The notes under the pieces: model-generated | Told to the model about the DNA's origin: nothing | The model's database searches: none | Seen by the model: only the letters and a program-made list of their open reading frames with translations | Source: Georgenia thermotolerans | GTDB taxonomy: Bacteria; Actinomycetota; Actinomycetes; Actinomycetales; Actinomycetaceae | DNA length: 64,000 nt | Direction of reading: 5' to 3' | Assembly (NCBI RefSeq): GCF_009193185.1 | Contig: NZ_VUKF01000015.1 | Location: 34,865-98,864 of the forward strand | Made by a program: the position numbers and the translations under genes | In this document: positions 32,127 to 40,685 of the stretch, in pieces | Layout of the letters: the number at the start of each line of letters is the position of its first letter | Position numbering within the stretch: position 1 is the first letter of the stretch

Positions 32127-33097
32127 CGCGTGCCACCCATGCCGTACTCCTCGTCCGCCGTCGCCGGGCCGGCCCCGGACGGGTTGGAGCCCGTGGTCGG
32201 GGTGCCGTAGCCCGGCGCGTACTCGATGGAGGGCTCGTCACCGGCCTGGCTGCGGACGCCGGTGCCGTAGTCGGCCGGGTAGCCGGCCCCGCCCATGGTC
32301 GTGCCGGCCGGGTACCCGGTCGGCACGGCGTAGCCGGCGGCCGGGGTGGCGGAAGCGGTCGTGGGCGACGCCGCCGAGGTGCGGTACGTCGTCGTCGACG
32401 GGGCGGACCCCGCCGAGCTCGACGCGCTCTCGTCCTTCAGGCTGCGGGCCACCCGGCCTGCGAGGAGCCCGAGGCCGGCGGCGACGGCGAGGAAGGTGCC
32501 GGGGTGGCGCCGGGCGTAGCGGCTCACCTCGTCGACGACGTCGCCCGGCTCGCGCTCGTCGAACCAGCGACCGAGCCGGTCGAGGTAGGACGAGGCCTGC
32601 CGGGCCAGGTCGCTGGCCATGCCCTGCTCCTGCGCGCCGTCCGCCATCGACGTCAGTTCGCCGGAGAACGAGCGCAGGCCGCCGGCCAGGCGCCGCTGCT
32701 GGGAGCTGGCCTGGTCGGTGAGCTGGGCCCGGCCCTGCTCGAAGAGGTCGCGCGCCTGGGAGCGTGCCTCGGCCACGGTCTCCTTGGCCTTCTCCGTGGC
32801 CAGGCCGGCCGTCTCCTGCACCTTCTCCTTGGCGACCTGCGCCGTCTCCCCGGCCTGCTCGCGGGCGGTGTCGGTCACCTCGCGGGCCCCCTCACCGGCC
32901 GTCTGCGCGACGGCGGAGGCCTCCTGCTTGGCCGTGTCGGTGGTCGAGGACTCGTCCGTGGCGCCCGCGCCGGCCGGCGGCGGGGGCGGCGGGGTGGTGG
33001 CGGGCGGGTAGGTCGGGGGCATGCCCGGCACCGGGGCCCCGGCCGCCGTGCCGAGCGGCTCGGGTGCCTCGGGATAGCGGTTCGTGCCTTCGCTCAT
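32123..33097 (-). CDS. Hypothetical membrane-associated protein with amphipathic repeats
   Basis: A 324-residue protein. A Pro-rich N-terminus (about residues 15-45) is followed by an extended charged helix with repeats such as EKVQETAGLATEKAKETVAE, likely coiled-coil. Then come a predicted membrane-inserted hydrophobic stretch FLAVAAGLGLLAGRVA (about 220-235) and a Ser/Tyr/Gly-rich tail. ATG at 33097 is preceded by GGAAGGA. First gene of the three-gene operon. Composition and neighbours suggest an envelope-stress role, but I do not recognise a characterised homologue. Confidence 0.7.
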   Translation of the reverse strand: MSEGTNRYPEAPEPLGTAAGAPVPGMPPTYPPATTPPPPPPAGAGATDESSTTDTAKQEASAVAQTAGEGAREVTDTAREQAGETAQVAKEKVQETAGLATEKAKETVAEARSQARDLFEQGRAQLTDQASSQQRRLAGGLRSFSGELTSMADGAQEQGMASDLARQASSYLDRLGRWFDEREPGDVVDEVSRYARRHPGTFLAVAAGLGLLAGRVARSLKDESASSSAGSAPSTTTYRTSAASPTTASATPAAGYAVPTGYPAGTTMGGAGYPADYGTGVRSQAGDEPSIEYAPGYGTPTTGSNPSGAGPATADEEYGMGGTR

Positions 33098-33399
33098 CGT
33101 CTGTCCTTCCGCTGGTCGTCCAGAGGCTTGGGGGTTCGTCCGTGACGAAGAGTCCCCATCGTCTGTGCCCGTCGACGATCCCGCCTCTTGACTGGGCTTG
33201 ACTTTCAACCCCTGCTGTGCGAAAGGCGCGCCGGGAACGGCGTGCGCTCGCGCAGGTCAGCGGCGCGGTCGCGGGCAAACGCCGGGGCGGAGCGTCGGGG
33301 CGGTGCACCAGAGCGGACGCACGTCAGGACGCGCGGGAGCCGGCGCCAGACGGCGCGCCAGAGCCACCGCGCGACGGCGGCACCCACCTCGCCAACACG
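33098..33399. other. 302-bp gap upstream of the stress-type operon
   Basis: Contains the probable promoter of the leftward operon. TTGAAA near 33202 on the minus strand is a weak -35 candidate, and CTTGACT is directly repeated at about 33184-33202. I see no RNA or convincing reading frame. Confidence 0.35.
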
Positions 33400-33633
33400 T
33401 CAGGCGCGGTCGGCGATCCCGCGCTCACCGCTGCGCCGGGCACAGTTCGCGCAGCAGTAGATGTCCCCCTCGGCCTCCACCCCGTGGCCGAGGATCCGGA
33501 CCCGGCACCACGCGCAGACGGGCGCCATCGCCTGGGCGGCGCACTCGAAGCTGTCGAAGTACCCGGTGCGATCGCCCTGGGTTACGGTGATGAGCTTGTC
33601 GTAGTCGTTGCCGCACGTCTCGCATCGCGCCAT
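33400..33633 (-). CDS. Small zinc-ribbon (metallothionein-like) protein
   Basis: A 77-residue cysteine-rich protein. CETCGNDYDK at the N-terminus, FDSFECAAQAMAPVCAWCRVRI in the middle and YCCANCARRSGERG near the end supply eight or more cysteines plus one His, enough for two metal sites. I know of similar small proteins widespread in actinobacteria and proteobacteria, usually annotated only as hypothetical or metallothionein-like; the function is not established. ATG at 33633 has a strong GAGGAGGAGG site. A Trp/Arg upstream extension has been rejected. Confidence 0.75.
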   Translation of the reverse strand: MARCETCGNDYDKLITVTQGDRTGYFDSFECAAQAMAPVCAWCRVRILGHGVEAEGDIYCCANCARRSGERGIADRA

Positions 33634-33800
33634 GCCGGCCTCCTCCTCGAGCTCCAGGACCGGGCGGTGACCGGACCTCCGCGTCCGGCCGCACCCGCCC
33701 GGGCGGGTGCCCAACAGGGTCGTGCAGTGCCGACGGCACCGCATCTTGGTGCCGTCCGCGCCGCCTCGGACCTCGCAGACCCCGCCGGGTCACCAGCGCG

Positions 33801-34886
33801 TCAGCCCTTGACCCCCGTGGTGGCGATGCCCTCGGTGAAGTGCCGCTGGCCGAGGAAGAACAGGATGATCATGGGGACGGTGGTGATCACCGAGGCCGTC
33901 ACGACGATCTCCCAGTGCCAGTTCCCGCCGAAGCCGAACTGGTCGAGCACGGCCTTGAGCCCACGCGGGATCGTGAACTTGTCCGAGTCGCGCAGGTAGA
34001 TGAGCGGGCGCATGAGGTCCGTCCACGCCGCCTGGAACTCGAAGATGAGCGTGACGATGAGCGCCGGCCGGGTCAGCGGCAGCGCGATGCGCCGGAAGAT
34101 GGTCCAGTTGCTCGCGCCGTCGAGCTTGGCGGCCTCGAACACGTCCCGGGGCAGGTTCAGGAAGAACTGGCGCAGCAGGAAGATGTAGAAGGCGCTGCCG
34201 AAGATGTTGCCCGCCCACAACGGCGTGAGGGTGTCGACCTGGCCCAGCGCGTTCCAGATCAGGAAGGTCGGCACCATCGTCACGGCGCCGGGCAGCATCA
34301 TCGTGGCCAGCACGATTCCGAACAGCACCCCCCGCCCGGGGAACCGGAAGTAGGCGAACCCCCAGGCCACCAGCGCGCTGGAGAAGGTCACCGTCACCGC
34401 GGCGAGCACGGTGACGAGCACCGTGTTGCCCAGCCACAGCAGCATCGGGGCCTCGTGCCAGACGCTGAGGTAGTTGTCGAAGGTGAACGTCTCGGGGATG
34501 AGCTTGTTGTCGAAGACCTCGCCCTGGGGCTTGAAGGACGCGCTCACCAGCCACACGAACGGGTAGATGAACACCACGGTGAGGGCGACCAGCGCGGCGA
34601 CGACCAGGACGCGGCCCGCCGTCATCCGGCGCCGGGGTCGCGCCTCCGCGGGGCCCGCGGACCGGCCCGGGTGACGGGGGCCGCCCGCGCCGCCGGCGTC
34701 GGGGGTGACGGCGCCGGCGGGGTCCGCCGTCGTCACCGTCGACGCGGTCGACGTGGCCGACGTGGCCGCGGCCGCGGTTGCCGAGACCGCCGAGGCGGCT
34801 GCCGACGTCGGCGCCGAGCCCGGGGCCGTGGCCTCCGCGGCCCGGCTCGCCGCCTCGGCGCCCGGGCGGATCGAGGTCGCGCTCAT
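33801..34886 (-). CDS. Sugar ABC transporter permease, MalG-type
   Basis: A 361-residue permease of the carbohydrate uptake 1 family. The first ~88 residues form an unusual Ala/Ser/Thr-rich cytoplasmic extension. Six helices follow from about residue 91. The EAA loop is FEAAKLDGASNWTIFRRIALPLTRPAL near residue 265, and the chain ends in GQRHFTEGIATTGVKG, the typical tail of this class. It overlaps the stop of the preceding permease gene by 4 nt (ATGA). It pairs with the MalF-type permease at 34883. No ATPase gene is present, so a shared MsiK-type ATPase elsewhere is presumed. Confidence 0.9.
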   Translation of the reverse strand: MSATSIRPGAEAASRAAEATAPGSAPTSAAASAVSATAAAATSATSTASTVTTADPAGAVTPDAGGAGGPRHPGRSAGPAEARPRRRMTAGRVLVVAALVALTVVFIYPFVWLVSASFKPQGEVFDNKLIPETFTFDNYLSVWHEAPMLLWLGNTVLVTVLAAVTVTFSSALVAWGFAYFRFPGRGVLFGIVLATMMLPGAVTMVPTFLIWNALGQVDTLTPLWAGNIFGSAFYIFLLRQFFLNLPRDVFEAAKLDGASNWTIFRRIALPLTRPALIVTLIFEFQAAWTDLMRPLIYLRDSDKFTIPRGLKAVLDQFGFGGNWHWEIVVTASVITTVPMIILFFLGQRHFTEGIATTGVKG

Positions 34887-35848
34887 CGCTGCTCCCCCTC
34901 CAGGTACACGAACCGTTTGGAGACCTTCAGCTGGACGAGCGTGATGGCGAGGATGATCACGAACAGCACCCAGGCCATGGCCGAGGCGTAGCCCATGTTG
35001 AGGAACTGGAAGGCCTGCTGGAACAGGTAGATGACGTAGAACAGCGCCGCGTCGTTCTTGTACCCGCTGCTGCCCCAGAACGCCGTGTACGTCTCGGTGA
35101 AGGTCTGGAACGCGGCGATGGTGTTGACGATGGTGACGAAGAACAGGGCGCCGGAGATCATCGGCACGGTGATGTGCCGGAAGCGGTGCCACCTCCCGGC
35201 GCCGTCGACGCGCGCGGCGTCGTAGAGGTCCTGGGGCACGTTGCGCAGCGCGGCGAGCAGGATGATCACCGAGCCGCCCACGGACCACAGGCTCATGAGG
35301 ACGATCGAGGGCTTGACCCACGCCGGGTCGGTGGTCCAGCTGGGCCCGGTGATCCCGAACCACCCCAGCACCTCGTTGATGAGCCCGTTCTGCCCGTTGA
35401 AGACCAGCAGGAGCATCACGCCGACGGCGACCGGCGGGGTCATGTTGGGCAGGTAGAAGGCGGTGCGGAAGAACCCCGACGCCCGCCCCGCCTTGTTGAG
35501 CAGCACCGCCACGCCCAGCGAGACCGCGACGTACAGCGGCACCTGCACCACCGTGTAGAAGAGCGTGTTGCCCAGCGACCTGGCGATCTTCGGGTCCTCG
35601 AACAGCCGGCGGTAGTTGTCCCAGCCGACGAAGCTCGGGTCGTTGATGACGTCGTAGTCGGTGAAGGAGAGGTAGGCGCTGTACAGCAGCGGCCAGGCGG
35701 TGAAGACGAGGAAGCCCACGATCCACGGGCTGATGAACAGCAGCGCCGCCCGGGTGTCCCGCCGCTGGCTCGCGGTGCGCGGGGGCCGCACCCGCCGCCG
35801 GGCGAGACGATCCCGGCGGCGGGTGCGGGCGACGGACGCGACGGCCAC
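34883..35848 (-). CDS. Sugar ABC transporter permease, MalF/UgpA-type
   Basis: A 321-residue permease with six helices. The N-terminus is basic. The EAA loop reads YDAARVDGAGRWHRFRHITVPM near residue 215. FTDYDVINDPSFVGWDNYRRL is the first periplasmic loop, commonly seen in this family. The start is taken as the GTG at 35848, two bases after the TAG of the binding-protein gene, with AAGGCCTAGGGG upstream as ribosome site. Order is binding protein, then MalF-type, then MalG-type, as in standard sugar ABC operons. Confidence 0.88.
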   Translation of the reverse strand: MAVASVARTRRRDRLARRRVRPPRTASQRRDTRAALLFISPWIVGFLVFTAWPLLYSAYLSFTDYDVINDPSFVGWDNYRRLFEDPKIARSLGNTLFYTVVQVPLYVAVSLGVAVLLNKAGRASGFFRTAFYLPNMTPPVAVGVMLLLVFNGQNGLINEVLGWFGITGPSWTTDPAWVKPSIVLMSLWSVGGSVIILLAALRNVPQDLYDAARVDGAGRWHRFRHITVPMISGALFFVTIVNTIAAFQTFTETYTAFWGSSGYKNDAALFYVIYLFQQAFQFLNMGYASAMAWVLFVIILAITLVQLKVSKRFVYLEGEQR

Positions 35849-35850
35849 CC

Positions 35851-37242
35851 CTAGGCCTTCTGGTCCCAGTCCGCCCAGGCCTTGTCGAGGGCGGCCTGGG
35901 CCTCCTCCTGCGCCTGCTCGAGCGAGGCCTGCGGCTCGGCCTGGCCGTTGAGGACCCGGTTGACGGCGTCCTCCCACGCGGCCTTGAACTCGTTGTCGGC
36001 GGGGTTGGCGGGCAGGGCGACGGCGTTCTCGTTCGCCTCGTACATCGCCGCCACCGCGCTGTCCCAGGTCTCGTCGCCGCTGGGCTCGACGAGGTCGCGC
36101 ACCGCCTCGTCGGCGGCGGCGTTGCCGGTCAGCAGGCCGGTGAACGGCTTGCCCTCGGCGTCGCGGGCGGACTTGCGGGCCTCGGCCGCGGCCATCCAGG
36201 CGTCGACCTCGGTCATCGCCCGGGCCCACCGGCACGCCGCGGCGGGGTTGTCGGTGCCCGCAGGGATGGCCCAGGCCGACCCGCCCGCGAAGGCGAACGG
36301 CTGGCCCTGGCGGTCCTTGAGGGTGTCGAAGACCATCGGGGCGTCCGGCGAGACGTCGTTGAGGACGTTGATGTACCACTGCTCCATCGGCATGGCGCCG
36401 AGGGTGCCGGTGGCGAACTGGTTGCCGGAGCCGAAGAAGTCGGCGGAGTCCTTCAGCGCCTTGACGGCGGGGAAGCCGCCCTGGTCGTCGTAGATGCTCA
36501 CCGCCCACTCGAGCGCCTCGACCACCTTGGGGTCGTCGAGCTGGGCGGTGCGCCCGTCCGCGGAGAGCAGGTCCGCGCCGTTGGCGTGGGCCCACAGCGG
36601 GAAGAACTCGGGCATCTTGGAGTCGTAGCCGATGACGGACAGCGAGCCGCCGTCGCCCTGGTGCATCGCCTCGTTGGCGGCGGAGATGGCCTCCCAGCTC
36701 GAGCCGTCGACGTCGGCGATGCCCTTCCCCGCCGCGGCGAGCAGGTCGGCGTTGGCCATGGTCAGCGCGATGGTGCTGAACTCCGGGATGCCGTAGACCT
36801 CGCCGTCGAAGGTGACCTGGTCGAGGGCGAAGTCCCGGAAGTCCTCCGTGCGGATGCCCTCGCCGTCGATGCACGTCGTCAGCGGGATGATCGCCCCGCG
36901 CGAGGCGAAGGTGCCGATCTGGTCGCGGCTGGCGTAGATGAGCTCGGGCGGGTCGCCGGCGGCGACGGCGGAGAGGAACTGCTGGATGTCGAGGTCACCC
37001 TTGGTGAGGGAGACCTTGACGTCGCCGAGGGCCTTCTCGGCGTGCTCGACGCGGGCGGTGGCCACCTCGTCGTCGGTGCCGAACCCCATCACGTCGAGGC
37101 TGCCGCTCAGCGTCGCCGTCGAGTCGTAGGTCGTCTCGTCCGTGGCCGCGTCACCGCCGCCCCCCGTGCCCTGGGCACAGGCCGCGAGCACCAGGCCCGT
37201 CACCGCCGCCATCGCCGACACGCGCACCGCACGCCTCACCAC
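35851..37242 (-). CDS. Extracellular solute-binding lipoprotein, family 1 (sugar ABC)
   Basis: A 463-residue lipoprotein. The GTG at 37242 follows GGGGG at 7 nt. The N-terminus VVRRAVRVSAMAAVTGLVLAAC has a lipobox ending at Cys22. The mature part is a family-1 binding protein: ASRDQIGTFASRGAIIPL and FALDQVTFDGEVYGIPEF in the first half, EALEWAVSIYDDQGGFPAVKAL and GSAWAIPAGTDNPAAACRWARAM in the second. It is the first gene of the sugar importer. No regulator, glycosidase or ATPase lies beside it, so the sugar is not inferable. A 12-bp palindrome lies 116 bp upstream. Confidence 0.9.
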   Translation of the reverse strand: MVRRAVRVSAMAAVTGLVLAACAQGTGGGGDAATDETTYDSTATLSGSLDVMGFGTDDEVATARVEHAEKALGDVKVSLTKGDLDIQQFLSAVAAGDPPELIYASRDQIGTFASRGAIIPLTTCIDGEGIRTEDFRDFALDQVTFDGEVYGIPEFSTIALTMANADLLAAAGKGIADVDGSSWEAISAANEAMHQGDGGSLSVIGYDSKMPEFFPLWAHANGADLLSADGRTAQLDDPKVVEALEWAVSIYDDQGGFPAVKALKDSADFFGSGNQFATGTLGAMPMEQWYINVLNDVSPDAPMVFDTLKDRQGQPFAFAGGSAWAIPAGTDNPAAACRWARAMTEVDAWMAAAEARKSARDAEGKPFTGLLTGNAAADEAVRDLVEPSGDETWDSAVAAMYEANENAVALPANPADNEFKAAWEDAVNRVLNGQAEPQASLEQAQEEAQAALDKAWADWDQKA

Positions 37243-37357
37243 TGCAACACCCCCGTCATGCGCGCCCGCAGGCGCAATTCCAGACCGCTTCACTGCGGAT
37301 TTTTTGACCGTAAACCGCTTCTCCACTTCCTGCGAACGCAACACGCATCGCATTTGA

Positions 37358-37369
37358 CGCGATATCGCG
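37358..37369. promoter_or_regulatory. Palindrome upstream of the sugar ABC operon
   Basis: CGCGATATCGCG is a perfect 12-bp palindrome in an AT-richer stretch (about 37290-37370) between the binding-protein gene and the divergent FAD gene. It may be a LacI-type or other regulator site, but no regulator gene is nearby. Confidence 0.4.
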
Positions 37370-37500
37370 CCGCTCCTGGCGCGATCGCCATCAGGTGTGA
37401 CGGGAACCACTCACCGGCGCTCGGCACGGATGCGACCCCTCGGCGCCGGCCCTACCGTGGGGGTCGCGGGCCCGCGACCGACGGCGGAACGGAGCGCACG

Positions 37501-38988
37501 ATGACCTCGCTGTGGCTGGACCGGCCCGACCTGCCCACCTATCCGCGGGTGCCCGCCGGGCGGGGGTTCGGCGCCGTGGTCGTCGGCGGCGGGCTCACCG
37601 GCCTGACGACGGCGCTGCTCCTCGCCCGGGCCGGGTGCTCGGTCGCCGTCCTGGAGGCGCGCACCCTCGGCGCGGTGACCACGGGCAACACCACCGGCAA
37701 GGTCACCGTCCTCCAGGGCACCAAGCTCGCCCGGATCGCGCGGCGGCACTCGCGGCGCACGCTCGGGGCCTACGTCGAGGCCAACACCGAGGGCCAGCAG
37801 TGGCTGCTGCGCTACTGCGCCGAGCACGACGTGCCGGTCCAGCGCCGCCCGGACCTCACCTTCGCCCAGACCGAGGAGGGCCGCGACGTCGTCGGGGCGG
37901 TGCAGGACGCCGCCCGCGAGGCGGGCCTGCCCGTGGAGTGGCTGGAGGACCCCGGCCTGCCGTTCCCCACCCGCGGGGCGGTGCGGCTGGCGAACCAGGC
38001 CCAGCTCAACGCCGGAGACCTGCTCGTCGCCCTCGCGCGGGACCTCGAGCGCCACGGCGGCGAGATCTTCGAGCACTCCCGGGTGCTCGGCGTGCGCGGC
38101 GACCGGCCGGCCCGCCTGCGCCTGGCCGACGGCGAGGTCCGCGCCGACCGGGTGGTGCTGGCCACCGGCACCCCGATGCTCGACCGGGGCGGGTTCTTCG
38201 CCCGGCTCGCACCGTCGCGCACCCACGCCCTGGCCCTGACGGTGCCCGGTCCCCTCCCCCAGGTCATGGCCATCGCCGCCGACGCGCCGTCGCACTCCCT
38301 GCGCACCGCCGAGGTCACCGGCGGCGAGCGGCTCGTCGTCGCCGGCGGCAGCCACCCCGGGGGGCGCGCGGTCTCCCCGCGCGAGCACGTCGAGGAGCTG
38401 ACCCGGTGGGCGACGACGCACTTCCCGGGCGCGACGGTCACCCACCGGTGGTCCGCGCAGGACTACCGGGGGGCGGACGAGCTGCCCTCGGTCGGCCCGC
38501 TGCTGCCCGGGTCGGACCGCCTGTTCGTGGCCACCGGGTTCGACAAGTGGGGGCTGGCGATGGGGGTCGCCGCCGCGCTGGCGCTGTCGAGCGCCATCCT
38601 CGAGGGGCACATGCCCTGGGCGCGGGCGGTGCGCACGTGGCGGCCCAACGCGGTGACCGGGCTGGACCGCACGGTGCGGCTCAACGCCGGGGTCGCCGCG
38701 CGCCTCGTCGCCGACCACGCCAGCCCGCGGGTGCGCAGCACCGCGGTGGTCCCGCCCGAGGGCCAGGGCCGGGTCGAGCTGCGGGGGCGGCGGCTGGTCG
38801 CGGTGAGCACCGTCGACGGCGTCATCCGCCGGGTCTCCGCCACCTGCACGCACCTGGGCGGCGTCGTGAGCTGGAACGACGCCGAGATGTCGTGGGACTG
38901 CCCGCTGCACGGCTCGCGCTTCGCCGCCGACGGCACCGTGCTCGAGGGCCCGGCCACGTGCGCCCTGCGGGCGCTGGCGGAGCGGTGA
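37501..38988 (+). CDS. FAD-dependent oxidoreductase with C-terminal Rieske domain
   Basis: A 495-residue fusion. N-terminal DAO-type FAD domain: GAVVVGGGLTGLTTALLLAR (residues 23-42), then TTGNTTGKVTVLQGT, the segment typical of this actinobacterial class, RVVLATGTPML, and the FAD C-terminal motif RLFVATGFDKWGLAMG. The Rieske [2Fe-2S] domain at about 430-490 carries CTHLGG (Cys449, His451) and CPLHGS (Cys467, His470), so all four ligands are present. It should pass electrons between a substrate-oxidising flavin and an iron-sulfur centre. ATG at 37501 is preceded by GGAACGGAG. Its stop overlaps the start of the P450 gene (GTGA), suggesting an electron-transfer pair. Confidence 0.85.
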   Translation: MTSLWLDRPDLPTYPRVPAGRGFGAVVVGGGLTGLTTALLLARAGCSVAVLEARTLGAVTTGNTTGKVTVLQGTKLARIARRHSRRTLGAYVEANTEGQQWLLRYCAEHDVPVQRRPDLTFAQTEEGRDVVGAVQDAAREAGLPVEWLEDPGLPFPTRGAVRLANQAQLNAGDLLVALARDLERHGGEIFEHSRVLGVRGDRPARLRLADGEVRADRVVLATGTPMLDRGGFFARLAPSRTHALALTVPGPLPQVMAIAADAPSHSLRTAEVTGGERLVVAGGSHPGGRAVSPREHVEELTRWATTHFPGATVTHRWSAQDYRGADELPSVGPLLPGSDRLFVATGFDKWGLAMGVAAALALSSAILEGHMPWARAVRTWRPNAVTGLDRTVRLNAGVAARLVADHASPRVRSTAVVPPEGQGRVELRGRRLVAVSTVDGVIRRVSATCTHLGGVVSWNDAEMSWDCPLHGSRFAADGTVLEGPATCALRALAER

Positions 38989-40344
38989 CGGCGCGGACCT
39001 TGCGGGGCGACGGCGTGGCGCCGTCCGGCGCGGCGGGGGCGGGCGCCGCGGTGCGCGGGCTGCCGCGCGCGGGCCTGCGCGACACCGCCCGGGTGCTCGG
39101 CGTCGTCCTCGCCCCGATGATCGCCCGGGGCGTGATCCTCCGCCGGCCCGCCGTGGTGGCGCTGGCCGAGCGGGTCGACGCCGACCGGCGGGCCGGCGCG
39201 GTCCTCGCCGGGCTGCGGGAGCGCCACGGCGGCGGGCCGGTCCTCCTGCGGCTGCCGGGCCGGGAGCTGGCGCTGGTCCTCGAGGCGGCCGACGTCGAGC
39301 GGCTGCTCGCCGGGTCGCCGCGGCCCTTCACCCCGGCGAACCGGGAGAAGCGGGCGGCCCTGCGCCACTTCCAGCCCGCCGGCGTGCTCATCTCCGACGA
39401 GGAGCACCGGGCGGTGCGCCGGCCCTTCAACGAGGCGGTGCTCGACCACGGGGCGGCGGTGCACCACCTGCACGCCCGCTTCGCCGCCGTCGTCGCCGAG
39501 GAGACGGCGCCGCTGCGCCGCGGCCACACGGAGCTGGGGTGGGACCGGTTCGCCCCGGTGTTCTGGCGGGTGGTGCGCCGGGTGACGCTGGGGGACGACG
39601 CCCGCGACGACACGGCGGTCACCGACCTGGTGGCGGCGCTGCGTGCGCGGGCGAACTGGGTGCTCGTGCCGCCGAGCCGGCGGCGGCTGCGCGAGCTGGC
39701 GGAGCGGCTGCGCGGGTACGTCGCCACCGCCGGGCCCGGCAGCCTGGCCGGGCTCGTCCGCACGCTGCCGTCGCCCCCCCGGCACCGCCGCCGTCGGGCA
39801 GGTGCCGCACTGGCTCTTCGCGTTCGACGCCGCCGGCATCGCGACGTTCCGGGCGCTCGCCCTGCTCGCCGCGCACCCCGAGACGCTGGCGGCGGTGCGA
39901 CGGGAGGCGGGGGACCTCACCGCCGGCCCCGGCCCGCTGACCCGGGCCACGCTCCTGGAGTCGCTGCGGCTGTGGCCCACGACCCTGACGATCCTGCGCG
40001 ACAGCGTGGAGGAGACCACGTGGGCGGGCCGCCGCGCGGCCCCGGGGACGGCGTTCGCCGTGATGTCCTCGTTCTTCCACCGCGACAGCACCCGCCTGCC
40101 GTGGGCGGACCGGTTCACCCCGGAGATCTGGCTGGACGGCCGGGCGGCGGCCACGGAGGCGCTGGTGCCGTTCAGCGCCGGGCCGGCCGCGTGCCCCGGG
40201 CAGACGCTCGTGCTCGACGTCGCCGGCACGGTGCTCGCGACCCTGGCGGCCGGCGGGGTGGCCCTCGACCCGCCGGACCGGCTCCGGAGCGGCGATCTGC
40301 CGCGCACGCTGGCGCACACCACGCTGCGGTTCCGGCTGGGCTGA
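38985..40344 (+). pseudogene. Cytochrome P450, frameshifted at a 7-C run
   Basis: The N-terminal part reads in one frame from a GTG at 38985 (overlapping the FAD-Rieske stop) to the run of seven Cs at 39774-39780. The C-terminal part continues in the +1 frame from 39781. Removing one C joins SPP to GTAAVGQVPHWLF and gives a protein of about 452 residues. P450 features are intact: ExxR in LLESLRLW and the heme-binding FSAGPAACPGQT with its cysteine. The N-terminal region (ERLLAGSPRPFTPANREKRAALRHF) also fits a P450. This is either a genuine inactivating frameshift or a sequencing error in a homopolymer. Product likely a monooxygenase. Confidence 0.85.
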
Positions 40345-40394
40345 CGAGCCGGGGCGCCATGACCCCCCGTCGTGCGCGGACCCCGAAGAGCTAC

Positions 40395-40407
40395 GATGTA
40401 GCACATC
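40395..40407. promoter_or_regulatory. Candidate operator of the toxin-antitoxin pair
   Basis: GATGT-AGC-ACATC is a short inverted repeat overlapping a TACGAT -10-like hexamer (40392). It lies 14 bp before the antitoxin start, a typical place for antitoxin autoregulation. Confidence 0.45.
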
Positions 40408-40420
40408 GGAGGTGGTTGCC

Positions 40421-40684
40421 GTGGGTGAGGTGGGCATCCGGGCGCTCAAGCAGAACGCGTCGGCCGTCGTCGCCCAGGCGGCGGCGGGCGAGACCATCAT
40501 CGTCACGGATCGCGGCCGCCCCGTGGCCCGGCTCACCCCCCTCGGGAAGTCCCCGCTCGAGGCGATCCTCGACGACGGTCAGGCCCGTCCACGGCGGCGT
40601 TCGCTGCGCGAGCTGTCGGCTCCCGTGCCGGGCCCACCGCTGTCGCACGAGCTCCGGTCGCAGCGCGACGCGGAGCGGTACTGA
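40421..40684 (+). CDS. Type II antitoxin, Phd/YefM-like (VapB role)
   Basis: An 87-residue antitoxin. The N-terminal half VGIRALKQNASAVVAQAAAGETIIVTDRGRPVARL is the Phd/YefM DNA-binding and dimerisation fold. The C-terminal part (ARPRRRSLRELSAPVPG) is basic and probably disordered until it binds the toxin. GTG at 40421 has GGAGG nine bases upstream; a GTG at 40412 lies on top of that site and is less likely. One base separates its stop from the toxin GTG. The short inverted repeat upstream suggests autorepression by the complex. Confidence 0.88.
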   Translation: MGEVGIRALKQNASAVVAQAAAGETIIVTDRGRPVARLTPLGKSPLEAILDDGQARPRRRSLRELSAPVPGPPLSHELRSQRDAERY

Positions 40685-40685
40685 C

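Noticed and set aside
33205..33387. A 60-codon frame on the minus strand in the gap before the stress operon.
   Set aside because: Arg/Ala/Trp-rich with no ribosome site or family; considered a chance frame.
38985..40344. Programmed ribosomal frameshift in the P450 gene.
   Set aside because: The run of seven Cs is not a recognised slippery site with a downstream structure that I can see, and slippage in a P450 has no precedent I know of; an indel or sequencing error is simpler.
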